Below, one piece after another: positions 35,981 through 47,303 of a DNA stretch of 64,000 bases (positions within the stretch are counted from its first letter, which is position 1; the number at the start of each line of letters is the position of its first letter). A model generated the notes under the pieces. That model did not search any database. It worked only from the letters and a program-made list of their open reading frames with translations, and had not been told where the DNA came from. Where the stretch lies: positions 483,408 through 547,407 of the forward strand of contig NZ_BLVP01000008.1 in the NCBI RefSeq assembly GCF_013340305.1, read 5' to 3'. The translations under genes and the position numbers were made by a program. The DNA is from Desulfovibrio psychrotolerans. GTDB lineage: Bacteria; Desulfobacterota; Desulfovibrionia; Desulfovibrionales; Desulfovibrionaceae.

Positions 35981-36325
35981 TCAGGACCGGAAGATGAAGT
36001 ACACGGCCCCGAGCAGGCACAGGCTGGCCCACAGGTAGTCCAGCTTGAGGGGCTGATCCATGTACCAGATGGAAAAGGGCGCGAACACGGCCAGAGCAAG
36101 CACTTCCTGCATGATTTTAAGCTGCGGCAGGGTGAAGGTGCCGTAGCCGATGCGGTTTGCCGGGACCTGAATCATGTACTCGAAGAAGGCTATGCCCCAA
36201 CTGGCCAGGGCTGCCACATACCATGCCCGGCCTGCCATGTTTTTGAGGTGGGCATACCATGCGAAGGTCATAAAAATGTTGGAGAGCAGGAGAAGACCGA
36301 CGGTGCGCAGTGCAACGGAGTCCAT
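35981..36325 (-). CDS. DUF486 (DMT-like) four-helix membrane protein
   Basis: 114 residues with four hydrophobic helices and the family motifs NIFMTFAWYAHLKN, WGIAFFEYMIQVPANRIGY and LPQLKIMQEV. Related to small drug/metabolite transporters, substrate unknown. CCAGAGGTCACCC precedes the ATG. It is not in an evident operon. Confidence 0.85.
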   Translation of the reverse strand: MDSVALRTVGLLLLSNIFMTFAWYAHLKNMAGRAWYVAALASWGIAFFEYMIQVPANRIGYGTFTLPQLKIMQEVLALAVFAPFSIWYMDQPLKLDYLWASLCLLGAVYFIFRS

Positions 36326-36415
36326 GGGTGACCTCTGGATGAGGAAGAATAGTCGGCACCCTGTGCGGATTCCGCTGATTCTGCTGCGCCTGCCGACAGG
36401 AGTTGTGTCAGGCGG

Positions 36416-36476
36416 TGCCGAAGCTGCCGCGGCTGCCGGAACTGCCGGAGCTGTCTAAGCTGGCGGAGCTGCCGGG
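36416..36476. repeat. 9-bp tandem repeat, about seven copies
   Basis: GCTGCCGGA-type units in the 366-base gap between the DUF486 gene and the helicase stop. No gene is seen in this gap. Confidence 0.78.
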
Positions 36477-36691
36477 ATGCCGGGCATGGCGGACACGCCA
36501 GGACATGACGGGCAGAGATCGCACGGAAGAAGGCAGGGGTGACGACAGCGCATCCATATGCTCTTCCGCAGTGCATCGCAAGCGGGATTTTGCGCCGTGT
36601 ACACACGGGGTTTTCGCCTTGGCTGACCGTGCATTCCGGTCATGCGGGCGGGCCAGAGTACGTCAAGGTCACGTCAAGGTCAGGGTACAGG

Positions 36692-38944
36692 TCAGTCTTC
36701 CATCTGCAAATAGGCTTCCATGATGACCTTGAGGCCGAAGCCGGGGAAGTTTACCCGGTATTTATCCGGCGGGACGTGCTGCACAAGCTTGCCGCGTCCG
36801 AAAATCTTGTGCGTGCAGAAGCCCAGCCGGCGGGGGCTGGGGCTGGCGGGTTTAGGTATGCAGTCGTCTGCCGTGGCAAAGGGGATGCCGTCTTCGTCCG
36901 TTTGCATGCCTGAAGCCGAAGCGGCATCTGCGAAAGTGCTGCGCTTCTGCATGGCGGTGGCAGCCGAAGCAGGCATGGCTGCGTCCGGGGCTTGCGGGGC
37001 GCAGGAACCGAGGCGCATGGTCCGCTGCTGCGGGTATTCGCGGCGGGCAAGGCCGCCGGTGTAGTTCTCCTTCCATTCCTCATAGAGGTGCACGGGCAGG
37101 TCGCGCACAAAGGGGCTGGGGCTGGCCGGTTCGTTGCCGCCGCCACCACGGCTGTAGATAGAGGACGGAACGAACAGGCCCAGATATTCGCGGGCACGGG
37201 TGCAGGCCACGTACATGAGCCTTCTTTCTTCTTCAAGGTCCTCGGCTTTTTGCAGGGCCTGTTTGGAGGGGAAGCGTTCTTCCACAAGGTCGATGATGAG
37301 CACGGCGTCCCATTCCAGCCCCTTGGCGGAATGCACGGTGGAGAGGGTGATATGGTTCTCGGCCTGCGCCGCTTCCGGGTTGGGGTCTTCCAGCGACAGG
37401 TCGGAGACGAAGAGGTCCAGTTCGCGGTAGGTGGCGGCAATCTGCACCAGTTGGTCCAGCCCGTGTTCCCGGCGTGGGTAGTCGTCCGGGTAGAGGGCCA
37501 TGAGCCGGGGGCGGTAGTGTTCCAGCACCTCTTCCAGTACCTCGGCCGGTTGCAGCCGCTGGCGGCGCAGGGTGTCTACCAGTTCCAGATCCTTACGGAA
37601 ATTCGGATACTTTTTGAGGGCCTTATCCAGTTCCGCCACGTTCTGCATGCGCGAGGCCTCGTATATCTTCAGGCCCGTCTTGGGGCCTATGCCCTTGACG
37701 TTGGCAGCCAGCCGCTGAAAGGCGGGCAGGTCCAGCGGGTTGAGCATGAGGCGTACGTAGCTCATGACATCTTTGACGTGCGCGGCGTCTGAGTATTTGA
37801 GGCCGCCGTATTTTCTGAACGGTATACCCGCTTTGCCGAGCTGCATTTCCACATGGTAGGACTGGTAGCCCGCCCGGAACAGCACGGCGATTTCGCCCGG
37901 TTGGTAGAGGCTGCGCAGTTCCGCTATCTTGTTCACCACCAGATTGGCCTGCGTGAGGTCGGAGAGGGGTTTGACCAGTTGCGGCAGCGAGCCGCCGGTG
38001 CGGCTGGTGAACAGGGATTTGTGGAAGGCTGCCGGGGCATCTTCCAGAATGGCGTTGGTGAGGTTGAGCACGGGCTGGACGGAGCGGTAGTTCTCTTCCA
38101 GCTTGATGAGTTTTGTTCCGGGAAACATGTTGGGGAACTGCAGGATGTTCTGCACATTGGCCCCCCGGAAGGCGTAGATGGACTGGGCATCGTCACCCAC
38201 GGCCATGACGTTGCGGTGACCGCCCGCCAGAAGCTGCACCAGCCGGGACTGGACGAGGTTGGTATCCTGATACTCGTCCACCATGATGTAGCGGAACCGC
38301 TGGCGGTAGAATTCCAGCAGGTCGGCGCGGGTGGAGAGCAGGTGTTCCAGTTCAAAGAGCAGGTCGTCGTAATCCAGCAGGCCATGTTCCTGTTTGTAGG
38401 CGGCGTAGCTCTGCGCAATGGCTTCTATGTCGTTCCGGTAGGCGGCAAGGTGAAAGGCCTCGCGTTGCAGGATATCGCCTATGTCGCGTTCCTTGTTGCG
38501 GGACTTGGAGAGCATGCCCATGACGGTGGCGGTTTTGGGGAAGGACTTGTCGCCCTTGCCCGCGCCGAGCAGGTCTTTGCAGTATTTGAGGGCTTCTGCG
38601 GCGTCTGCCGCGTCCATGATGGAAAGACCGTTTTCGCGTCCCGCCGGGGGGTGCTGGCGCAGCACGGAGTAGGCGAACGCGTGGAAGGTGCCGCCGGAAA
38701 CCGCCCCTATGCCGCGCCCGAGAAGGGTTTCTGCGCGGTGCAGCATCTCTTGCGATGCCTTGCGGGTGAAGGTGAGCAGCAGTATTTCGTAGGCCGGAAC
38801 GCCCTGTTCCACCATGTTGGCCAGACGGTAGACAATGGTTCTGGTCTTGCCCGAGCCTGCGCCTGCGATGCACAGGACGGGGCCTTCGAGAGTCATGGCC
38901 GCTTCGTATTGGGCGGGGTTCAGTTCCTTTTTAAAATCAATCAT
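36692..38944 (-). CDS. UvrD/PcrA-family superfamily 1 DNA helicase
   Basis: 3'-5' DNA helicase, 750 residues. Q-motif LNPAQYEAAM; motif I GAGSGKTRT; II VDEYQDTN; III VGDDAQSIYAFRGA; IV LEENYRSV; V VHSAKGLEWDAVLI; VI YVACTRAREYL. After the helicase core there is an Ala/Ser/Pro-rich linker and a short C-terminal module (FCTHKIFGRGKLVQHVPPDK) like the PcrA Tudor-like RNA-polymerase-binding domain. The start is ATG 38944; the frame is open to 39049 but that extension is not conserved in type. Likely a repair helicase, not part of the CRISPR locus. Confidence 0.94.
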   Translation of the reverse strand: MIDFKKELNPAQYEAAMTLEGPVLCIAGAGSGKTRTIVYRLANMVEQGVPAYEILLLTFTRKASQEMLHRAETLLGRGIGAVSGGTFHAFAYSVLRQHPPAGRENGLSIMDAADAAEALKYCKDLLGAGKGDKSFPKTATVMGMLSKSRNKERDIGDILQREAFHLAAYRNDIEAIAQSYAAYKQEHGLLDYDDLLFELEHLLSTRADLLEFYRQRFRYIMVDEYQDTNLVQSRLVQLLAGGHRNVMAVGDDAQSIYAFRGANVQNILQFPNMFPGTKLIKLEENYRSVQPVLNLTNAILEDAPAAFHKSLFTSRTGGSLPQLVKPLSDLTQANLVVNKIAELRSLYQPGEIAVLFRAGYQSYHVEMQLGKAGIPFRKYGGLKYSDAAHVKDVMSYVRLMLNPLDLPAFQRLAANVKGIGPKTGLKIYEASRMQNVAELDKALKKYPNFRKDLELVDTLRRQRLQPAEVLEEVLEHYRPRLMALYPDDYPRREHGLDQLVQIAATYRELDLFVSDLSLEDPNPEAAQAENHITLSTVHSAKGLEWDAVLIIDLVEERFPSKQALQKAEDLEEERRLMYVACTRAREYLGLFVPSSIYSRGGGGNEPASPSPFVRDLPVHLYEEWKENYTGGLARREYPQQRTMRLGSCAPQAPDAAMPASAATAMQKRSTFADAASASGMQTDEDGIPFATADDCIPKPASPSPRRLGFCTHKIFGRGKLVQHVPPDKYRVNFPGFGLKVIMEAYLQMED

Positions 38945-39075
38945 GTACCGACCCTGAAGATTGCAGCGCCATGGCGGTCTGCTGCGTTGATGCGAACTGT
39001 TTGCGGGGCCTGAATCGTATGCGCGGAGTGCATTGCGTCCTCCTGCCATGGCCTGCGGCGCGCTGCTTTTTCCGG

Positions 39076-40599
39076 TCAGCGCACCGTGGCGGGAGAGGAG
39101 GGCGCAGGTGCTGCTGGGGCTGTTTTTTCAGCAGCCGGTTCTGCGGCGGCAAGGCCGAAGTGGTGCAGCACCAGACGGCCCACATCGCGCACCCGTTCTG
39201 CCTGCATGGCTGGTCCAAAGGTTGGTCCACTGTCAGGCTGCATGTCAGGCCGCATATTTGGCCGCATATTTGGCTCACTGTTTGGCTGCTGCATGTCTGG
39301 TGGAGTGCTATCATAAAAGAAGACATCGTGCACCGTGTGGGTTCCGGTGCGTCCGTGCAGGCTGAAGACATCGCGCCGGTTGAATTTGGCCTTCAGGTCG
39401 AAGCCGGGGTTCGGCTCGCAGACCAGATCGGGTGCGAACGGCTGCATGGGGCCGGGGTAGAGGCTTGCGGCATCGTGCACGGCGGCGAGGACGGGGGTGC
39501 CATTGTGCCGCAGAGACAGCAGTGCCTGACGGATGCGTTCGCGCAGGGGGGCGGCATTGTCTGCGGAAACCTGCCCGCGTGCGAAGCGGGCGGCGGTATG
39601 CAGGTAGATGCGTCCGGGGTCCAGCGCAAAGGCGCGGGTGGAGGGCAGGATGCCGGAGGCGTCCAGTTCGTCGCTGGCTTCCGGCGGCAGGGCGGTGTGC
39701 AGCAGTCCTTCTGCGCGGAGAAAGGCGTTCAGGTCCACCTCGGTTATCAGGTGAGTGAAGCCGTGGTCTGCGAGGACGATCAGCCGTTTGGGGTCCGGCA
39801 GGGCATCGAACCGTTCCAGCAGGGCGGCGATGGTGCTGTCCCATTCCATGAGCAGGGAGAGGCACTGCTGATGCAACGCATGGGCGGGGTCGTTGACGGC
39901 ATCGAACAGGAAGTGGAACAGGCGGTCCGTTTCTGTAAGCACCAGCACGAAAAGGTTCCACGCGAGGTCGGGCCACAGCAGGTCCAGCGCGGCGCGGCGC
40001 GAGGCGAGGGTTTTGCGCAGTTCTTCCAGCAACGCAAGCGGGTTGTCTGCGGCGCGGGTGGTATCTGCCTCCAGCAGGTAGCCGCGCTGGCGCAGGGCAC
40101 CCGCCAGCATGGGCGGGAACACGGCGCGGGAAAGATCGTGCGCAACGAAGCCGGAAACCATCATGCCCCTCAGGGGACGGGCGGGGTAGGTGTTCGGCAG
40201 GTTGACGACGCGCGCAGTCAGTCCGGCGGCTCCCAGCCTGTCGAAGATGGTGGGGGTTTGCACGTGCTCCAGACTGCACAGGGCCATTTCGTAGGTGCGG
40301 GCGTGGATGCGGGTGAAGCCGAATATGCCGTGCTCTTCCGGCCCGGTGGCGGTGAAGAAGCTGGTCCAGTTGACGGGAGAGAGTTCCGGCAGTTCTGCGC
40401 GGATGGCGCGGGCCTTTTCCGTGAGCCGCGCAAGGGCGGGAAAACGGCCCGTGGCGGCGAGAGTGCGGGCAAGGGAGAGGGGGAGCCCGTCCAGCCCGAG
40501 CACGACAAGGCGGCCGGGGGCGTTCTGCCTGCCGGAGGAGGGCGCGTGCGGAGGGGAGGATTGCTGCGGAAACGGTGAAGAGGAGGATGACATGGGCAA
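39076..40599 (-). CDS. Type I phosphodiesterase / nucleotide pyrophosphatase-like hydrolase
   Basis: Alkaline-phosphatase superfamily. 507 residues. Metal and nucleophile motifs: VVLGLDGLPLSLA (metal Asp), SPVNWTSFFTATGPEEHGIFGF (nucleophile Thr/Ser region, GxxxxxHGI), TETDRLFHFLFD (metal Asp/His) and LIVLADHGF (Asp-His). The N-terminal 25 residues are Ser/Pro-rich and the C-terminal 60 hold a four-residue repeat (PNMRP/PDMQP) then Ala/Pro low complexity. It has no signal peptide. Substrate unknown; phosphoglycan or nucleotide are both possible. Confidence 0.82.
   Translation of the reverse strand: MPMSSSSSPFPQQSSPPHAPSSGRQNAPGRLVVLGLDGLPLSLARTLAATGRFPALARLTEKARAIRAELPELSPVNWTSFFTATGPEEHGIFGFTRIHARTYEMALCSLEHVQTPTIFDRLGAAGLTARVVNLPNTYPARPLRGMMVSGFVAHDLSRAVFPPMLAGALRQRGYLLEADTTRAADNPLALLEELRKTLASRRAALDLLWPDLAWNLFVLVLTETDRLFHFLFDAVNDPAHALHQQCLSLLMEWDSTIAALLERFDALPDPKRLIVLADHGFTHLITEVDLNAFLRAEGLLHTALPPEASDELDASGILPSTRAFALDPGRIYLHTAARFARGQVSADNAAPLRERIRQALLSLRHNGTPVLAAVHDAASLYPGPMQPFAPDLVCEPNPGFDLKAKFNRRDVFSLHGRTGTHTVHDVFFYDSTPPDMQQPNSEPNMRPNMRPDMQPDSGPTFGPAMQAERVRDVGRLVLHHFGLAAAEPAAEKTAPAAPAPSSPATVR
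39229..39300. repeat. 12-bp tandem repeat inside the phosphodiesterase gene
   Basis: GGCCGCATATTT-type units giving a four-residue PNMR/PDMQ repeat near the C-terminus. Confidence 0.78.
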
Positions 40600-40682
40600 G
40601 GGTGTAGCAAATGCGCGGGCAAAGTTCCAGCGTGGGAAAATGACGCGATTTTTCTGCCCAATCCACTGATATTGTATGACAA

Positions 40683-40711
40683 TTGACGCATTGCTTCAGG
40701 GGTGGTAGTAT
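40683..40711 (+). promoter_or_regulatory. Sigma-70-type promoter
   Basis: TTGACG (40683-40688), 17 bases, TAGTAT (40706-40711), upstream of the gene at 40802. Confidence 0.65.
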
Positions 40712-40801
40712 CTTGCAGGGCGGGGATATTGCGTTGCGGGCCGGAGGCTGTCCGGCGCGTTGGCGTGGCCATGAAACCAGTCGGGCGGAGGATTGTGAAC
40801 A

Positions 40802-41197
40802 ATGGGGATGCACGATTGCGAGATTTTCGGGCACATGCTGTACAGTCCGGATTTGAGTTATAACGAGTTGTACGCGCTGGAAGCGAATCTAATTGATGAG
40901 CTGCGTGAAGCGCTGGAGCAGGCGGGCGCAGAGCATGTGGACCTGACGGCGCAGGGCGATGCGCTGCGGATGCAGTGCGTGCTGGTCCGGTATGAGGAGG
41001 CGGCGTTTCATTCGTTATGCGATGCGGTGGCGGCGTTTTTGCCCAAGTCTGTGCAGGGGCGGCTGCTGTGCGTGCATAAGGATTTGCATGTGGTGCATTT
41101 GTATTGTTTTTTTGAAAACGGATGGAAGGAGGCGGCCATGGATATTTCCATGAGGGCCTGCCACACGGACTGCACCTTGCCCGGCCCGCAGGAATGA
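40802..41197 (+). CDS. Unknown protein with S-adenosylmethionine-decarboxylase-like size
   Basis: 131 residues, ATG after GGAGGATTGTGAACA. Contains HDCEIFGHMLYSPDLSYNEL, EANLIDELREALEQAG and LHVVHLYCFFENG. Seven Cys and a HxxC-type start. No family recognised with confidence; the size and HLxxY core recall small enzyme-like folds, but I do not assign a function. It has its own promoter and ends 100 bases before tRNA-Leu. Confidence 0.6.
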   Translation: MGMHDCEIFGHMLYSPDLSYNELYALEANLIDELREALEQAGAEHVDLTAQGDALRMQCVLVRYEEAAFHSLCDAVAAFLPKSVQGRLLCVHKDLHVVHLYCFFENGWKEAAMDISMRACHTDCTLPGPQE

Positions 41198-41252
41198 TTG
41201 CCGCTATCCGCCGGGCGGGATTCAGGATTTTTTTCTGCGCCTGCCGAAGATG

Positions 41253-41280
41253 GTTGACGCGACCCTGCGCTCCATACTAC
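41253..41280 (+). promoter_or_regulatory. Possible promoter of tRNA-Leu
   Basis: GTTGAC (41253-41258) and TACTAC (41275-41280) with 16 bases between, 18 bases before the tRNA. Confidence 0.35.
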
Positions 41281-41297
41281 GAAGCCTGACTCCCCGT

Positions 41298-41384
41298 GCC
41301 CGGGTGGTGGAATTGGTAGACACAAGAGACTTAAAATCTCTCGGCCTTCGGGCTGTACGGGTTCAAGTCCCGTCCTGGGTACCA
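41298..41384 (+). tRNA. tRNA-Leu(TAA)
   Basis: Class II tRNA, 87 nt including an encoded CCA. Acceptor GCCCGGG pairs with CCTGGGT. Anticodon stem AGAGA/TCTCT encloses the loop CTTAAAA with anticodon TAA. The variable arm is CGGCCTTCGGGCTG-like and the T arm contains GGTTCAAGTCC. Close to E. coli tRNA-Leu(UAA). It stands at the left edge of the CRISPR region. Confidence 0.97.
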
Positions 41385-41393
41385 AGGAATAAC

Positions 41394-41430
41394 AAAGGCT
41401 TATGATCAAATTGGTCGTAAGCCTTTTTGT
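41394..41430 (+). terminator. Intrinsic terminator after tRNA-Leu
   Basis: AAAGGCTTATGATC pairs with GGTCGTAAGCCTTT across an AAATT loop, followed by a T-run. Confidence 0.85.
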
Positions 41431-41541
41431 TTCATGGACTTTCACCATATTCCCCCGTTCTAACATTTCCACTGAGCTTTGAGGGCGATCTTCATCCGGG
41501 TTTACGAGATAATTCGATTTTTTGAATGTCTCTTTCGGTGG

Positions 41542-44500
41542 GGTTCAATCCCCGCGGGTGCGGGGAACACATCTGCGGACGTGAGAGAGCACGCTGGTAT
41601 CGCGGATCATCCCCGCGGGTGCGGGGAACACCGGGGGTTTGCCAGCTTCAGGCCCATGTACGCCGGATCATCCCCGCGGGTGCGGGGAACACTGACACAG
41701 CAAGACGGAGCCGGGACCATTAAACGGATCATCCCCGCGGGTGCGGGGAACACTGCTCAATGCGTACAGGCAACATGCGGCCCCACGGATCATCCCCGCG
41801 GGTGCGGGGAACACACAGATTGGTAAATTTCTGGAGCATGTTCGGACGGATCATCCCCGCGGGTGCGGGGAACACCTCGCTCATCTGTTTTTTTGCAGAC
41901 TCCAACTCGGATCATCCCCGCGGGTGCGGGGAACACTTTTGTGCTCCGTTTACGGCAACAACAGCGGCCGGATCATCCCCGCGGGTGCGGGGAACACAAA
42001 GGACCATGCCAGCGCTTCCACGCCATCATCGGATCATCCCCGCGGGTGCGGGGAACACCTGTATAGCCCGTCATGCCCCCCTTGCTGTTCCGGATCATCC
42101 CCGCGGGTGCGGGGAACACATATAACTGCAAACACTCAGAGCATAAGTGTTCGGATCATCCCCGCGGGTGCGGGGAACACTCCATGCAATCGGCCATTGC
42201 CTTGTAATACCGCGGATCATCCCCGCGGGTGCGGGGAACACAAGCGCGCACACTGTCGTTCCCTGTTGACACGCGGATCATCCCCGCGGGTGCGGGGAAC
42301 ACATCGAAAAACGTGCTGACCGTCCATCTGTGCCCGGATCATCCCCGCGGGTGCGGGGAACACAGTCTCCGAAAAACCGCATTGTGTGCCGCAACCGGAT
42401 CATCCCCGCGGGTGCGGGGAACACAGCTGGATGACCTGCTGCATAAGGGCGGATGGCGGATCATCCCCGCGGGTGCGGGGAACACCCATTATACGATTGT
42501 ATGGCCAGCAACAGCCGCGGATCATCCCCGCGGGTGCGGGGAACACCATTGAGTACCCGGTTTTTAAAGAGCATTTTGCGGATCATCCCCGCGGGTGCGG
42601 GGAACACTCCATGCAATCGGCCATTGCCTTGTAATACCGCGGATCATCCCCGCGGGTGCGGGGAACACTTGCCTTCCGCCGTGCGGTATCTGGTGCGACC
42701 CGGATCATCCCCGCGGGTGCGGGGAACACATACGATACTTATGTTTTGGTCAATTATCGGACGGATCATCCCCGCGGGTGCGGGGAACACGTGGAGTTGG
42801 ACTAGATCAATGGCGGAGAGTTCGGATCATCCCCGCGGGTGCGGGGAACACCCGCCTTATCGATGGCTTTACTCACATCCATGCGGATCATCCCCGCGGG
42901 TGCGGGGAACACCTGATTCTGCAACCCCGATTCCTGAACAAATACGGATCATCCCCGCGGGTGCGGGGAACACATATTTGGTAACGCCAATAAGCTCGGC
43001 AACATCGGATCATCCCCGCGGGTGCGGGGAACACTGAAGCGTATCGCGTGATAACCGGGGCATGTTCGGATCATCCCCGCGGGTGCGGGGAACACTATAC
43101 CCCCGCGCCGAGGCTGCGGAAAAACAACGGATCATCCCCGCGGGTGCGGGGAACACATACCTCGCTAAAATGGAGCTTATTCCACCTGCGGATCATCCCC
43201 GCGGGTGCGGGGAACACCCGTGCCCGGCGTCGGAGATGTGGGCAAGGGCCGGATCATCCCCGCGGGTGCGGGGAACACTTTTTTGCTTTTGCCTTCAACC
43301 CCTTATCTACCGGATCATCCCCGCGGGTGCGGGGAACACTACCGAGATCATGTATTGGCCGTTTGGATCATCGGATCATCCCCGCGGGTGCGGGGAACAC
43401 GTCCATACAATACCGTCTGACGAGGTCATAGCCGGATCATCCCCGCGGGTGCGGGGAACACTTTGTGGCGACGGGCCAACGCTGGAGGAAGACCGGATCA
43501 TCCCCGCGGGTGCGGGGAACACTTCTGGCACATCTGTATCCCGATGTCCCTAACCGGATCATCCCCGCGGGTGCGGGGAACACGCTGGATTGACGAAGTT
43601 GACGGGCAGTATGTTCGGATCATCCCCGCGGGTGCGGGGAACACACAACCGCAGCGAGACAGGAAACCAAGAGGCGCGGATCATCCCCGCGGGTGCGGGG
43701 AACACAAAACTGCGCTTGCTAAGTATGGCGTGAGTAGCGGATCATCCCCGCGGGTGCGGGGAACACTACTACGCAGACGCGAGAGGAGAGCATTGCGACG
43801 GATCATCCCCGCGGGTGCGGGGAACACCCTTTTCCCATATGGGGCAAGGCTCATCGATCCGGATCATCCCCGCGGGTGCGGGGAACACGGTAACGCCTTC
43901 GTCTCTGGACGCTGGTGCAACGGATCATCCCCGCGGGTGCGGGGAACACCAACGCGCGTTCTTCCTCGGTTTGGGCAAGCTCGGATCATCCCCGCGGGTG
44001 CGGGGAACACAGGGTCAGTTGTCATTAGCATTGCCATTACTACGGATCATCCCCGCGGGTGCGGGGAACACAAAAGGCTTCTGACTCCTGACCCTTGAGC
44101 CTGCGGATCATCCCCGCGGGTGCGGGGAACACACGGGAGCGGTGGCGCTGGTGGTGATTGTGGGCGGATCATCCCCGCGGGTGCGGGGAACACAATGGAC
44201 ACGGCCCGGAGGCAAGCTGAATTTGCGGATCATCCCCGCGGGTGCGGGGAACACATCGATGAAGCTCATCGTGCAAGTTCTGATTACGGATCATCCCCGC
44301 GGGTGCGGGGAACACATGAGCCGGAAGTCAATAAGTTTCAGATTTCTCGGATCATCCCCGCGGGTGCGGGGAACACTCTACCGCCGCAAAAGTGAAGTAT
44401 AACTAACGCGGATCATCCCCGCGGGTGCGGGGAACACAGGGTCTTCTTGTGCGCACCGAGACTCTTTGTCGGATCATCCCCGCGGGTGCGGGGAACACCG

Positions 44501-45351
44501 GCCAATGTGACTCAGGAATTTCTGGATGCCCGGATCATCCCCGCGGGTGCGGGGAACACTGTGGATCCTCGGTGGCCCATACAAATTCGATCGGATCATC
44601 CCCGCGGGTGCGGGGAACACGCCACCAACACCATCGGTCGCAAGTCCGAGGCGGATCATCCCCGCGGGTGCGGGGAACACCACGGCCCTTCGGTACGGTC
44701 GCGGGTGTACACCGGATCATCCCCGCGGGTGCGGGGAACACAGCTTTCAAGGGAGGGGGCGGCGGATTTTTTGCGGATCATCCCCGCGGGTGCGGGGAAC
44801 ACCTCATTTTTGGATTTTATACCAAATACGGCCTCGGATCATCCCCGCGGGTGCGGGGAACACTTCAGCGCCTGATATTTGGTGGTCTTGCTCTGCGGAT
44901 CATCCCCGCGGGTGCGGGGAACACATTTCGCTGTTTACATCCCCATTGATTCCGTTCGGATCATCCCCGCGGGTGCGGGGAACACGAGTAGATGAAATCA
45001 TCTCATATGCACGGGCACGGATCATCCCCGCGGGTGCGGGGAACACCTACGTACCAAGGACCACTCCCCATCTCTGTACGGATCATCCCCGCGGGTGCGG
45101 GGAACACACGACTGGCACACGCCGGAGGCTGTTGGGGCGCGGATCATCCCCGCGGGTGCGGGGAACACGCTATCTCCCGCTCCTTCAGATCAACGTAGTC
45201 CGGATCATCCCCGCGGGTGCGGGGAACACACTCCCGCAGCCGGGCAAGCAGAGTGGTAAACCGGATCATCCCCGCGGGTGCGGGGAACACAGGGTCTCTC
45301 AACCATGGCTCACCACAACCCGCGGATCATCCCCGCGGGTGCGGGGAACAC
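41542..45351 (-). CRISPR. Type I-E CRISPR array, 63 repeats and 62 spacers
   Basis: 29-bp repeat, minus-strand form GTGTTCCCCGCACCCG then CGGGGATGATCCG, with stem CCCCGC/GCGGGG. I counted repeat ends at 61-bp steps from 41570 to 45351: 63 repeats. All spacers are 32 nt except 44621-44651 (31 nt). All repeats look identical except the first in plus coordinates (41542-41570), whose outer end is degenerate (GGTTCAAT for CGGATCAT). That marks the trailer, so the leader lies at the high end beside cas2 and the array is transcribed on minus. One spacer occurs twice (42181-42212 and 42608-42639). Confidence 0.99.
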
Positions 45352-45446
45352 TCCATTTCTAACGCACGGAAATACTACGCAAAAAATGAAGAGATTAAAA
45401 CTACCAGTTTGTCTCTCTGTAATTGTCAAAGATCATTGTATATTTT
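45352..45446 (-). promoter_or_regulatory. CRISPR leader
   Basis: AT-rich stretch of 95 bases between cas2 and the first leader-side repeat. A TTGACA box (minus, 45429-45424) lies 73 bases before the array; the matching -10 is unclear (TGGTAG at 17 bases). I do not see a clean IHF site. Confidence 0.75.
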
Positions 45447-46634
<1,188 letters not shown>

Positions 46635-46638
<4 letters not shown>

Positions 46639-47303
46639 AGCCTGCGCACCAGCAGCAGACCGCAGCCAAAGCCTTTAGCCGGCCCCACGCCTTGGAACAG
46701 CACGCGCAACAGCTTTTGCGGGTCTTCTACCTGCGCCGTGCCCTGCATATCCATGATGCCCAGACTGATAGTGTGGGAGCGACCGGCGTGCGGGTTGCGC
46801 TTGATAAACCGCTCCACACGGCAGCCGTCCACCTGCACGCAGCCGGGATCGATGCTCAGGCCCAGTTCCTGCTGACGCTTCAGCAGCCATTCCATACCGG
46901 CTGACTGCGCAAGCCCGGCACGGACGGGAAGGTCGGAAGCGTCTATGCCCGGCTGCCGCTCCTGCAGGCGGATGCGTGCATCCTGCATCACGTCAAATCG
47001 GCGTTGCTTGCCATCTATATTGCGTTTTACCACCGCGTTGGCGCGCAGGGAAAAGGCAATGCCCTCTCCCTGCTGCAACTTGGGGGCGTAGGGCTTGATT
47101 TGCGTTGTCCACCATCCTTCCGCGTCATGCGGCTGGCGGTGAGAAACGGTGAGGAATGTGTGGGGATCATCCTGCTCGCGGAACAGGAAATCCCGCTTTC
47201 TGTCCGGCCTGTCGGCGAACAGATTCCAGAGAAGCCTGTGCGTGTCGTACAAGCCCGATCTGGCCGCATGCCGGGGATCAAGCACAAGTTTACTTATCCA
47301 CAT
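46635..47303 (-). CDS. cas6e: Cas6e, pre-crRNA endonuclease
   Basis: Cuts the repeat RNA at the base of its stem and stays bound to the 3' hairpin of the crRNA. About 222 residues. Signature RSGLYDTHRLLWNLF near the N-terminus includes the likely catalytic His, and the C-terminal Gly-rich loop is QGVGPAKGFGCGLLLV. ATG 47303 is chosen for its GGAGGTATCTT site; it overlaps cas5e by 14 bases. Confidence 0.95.
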
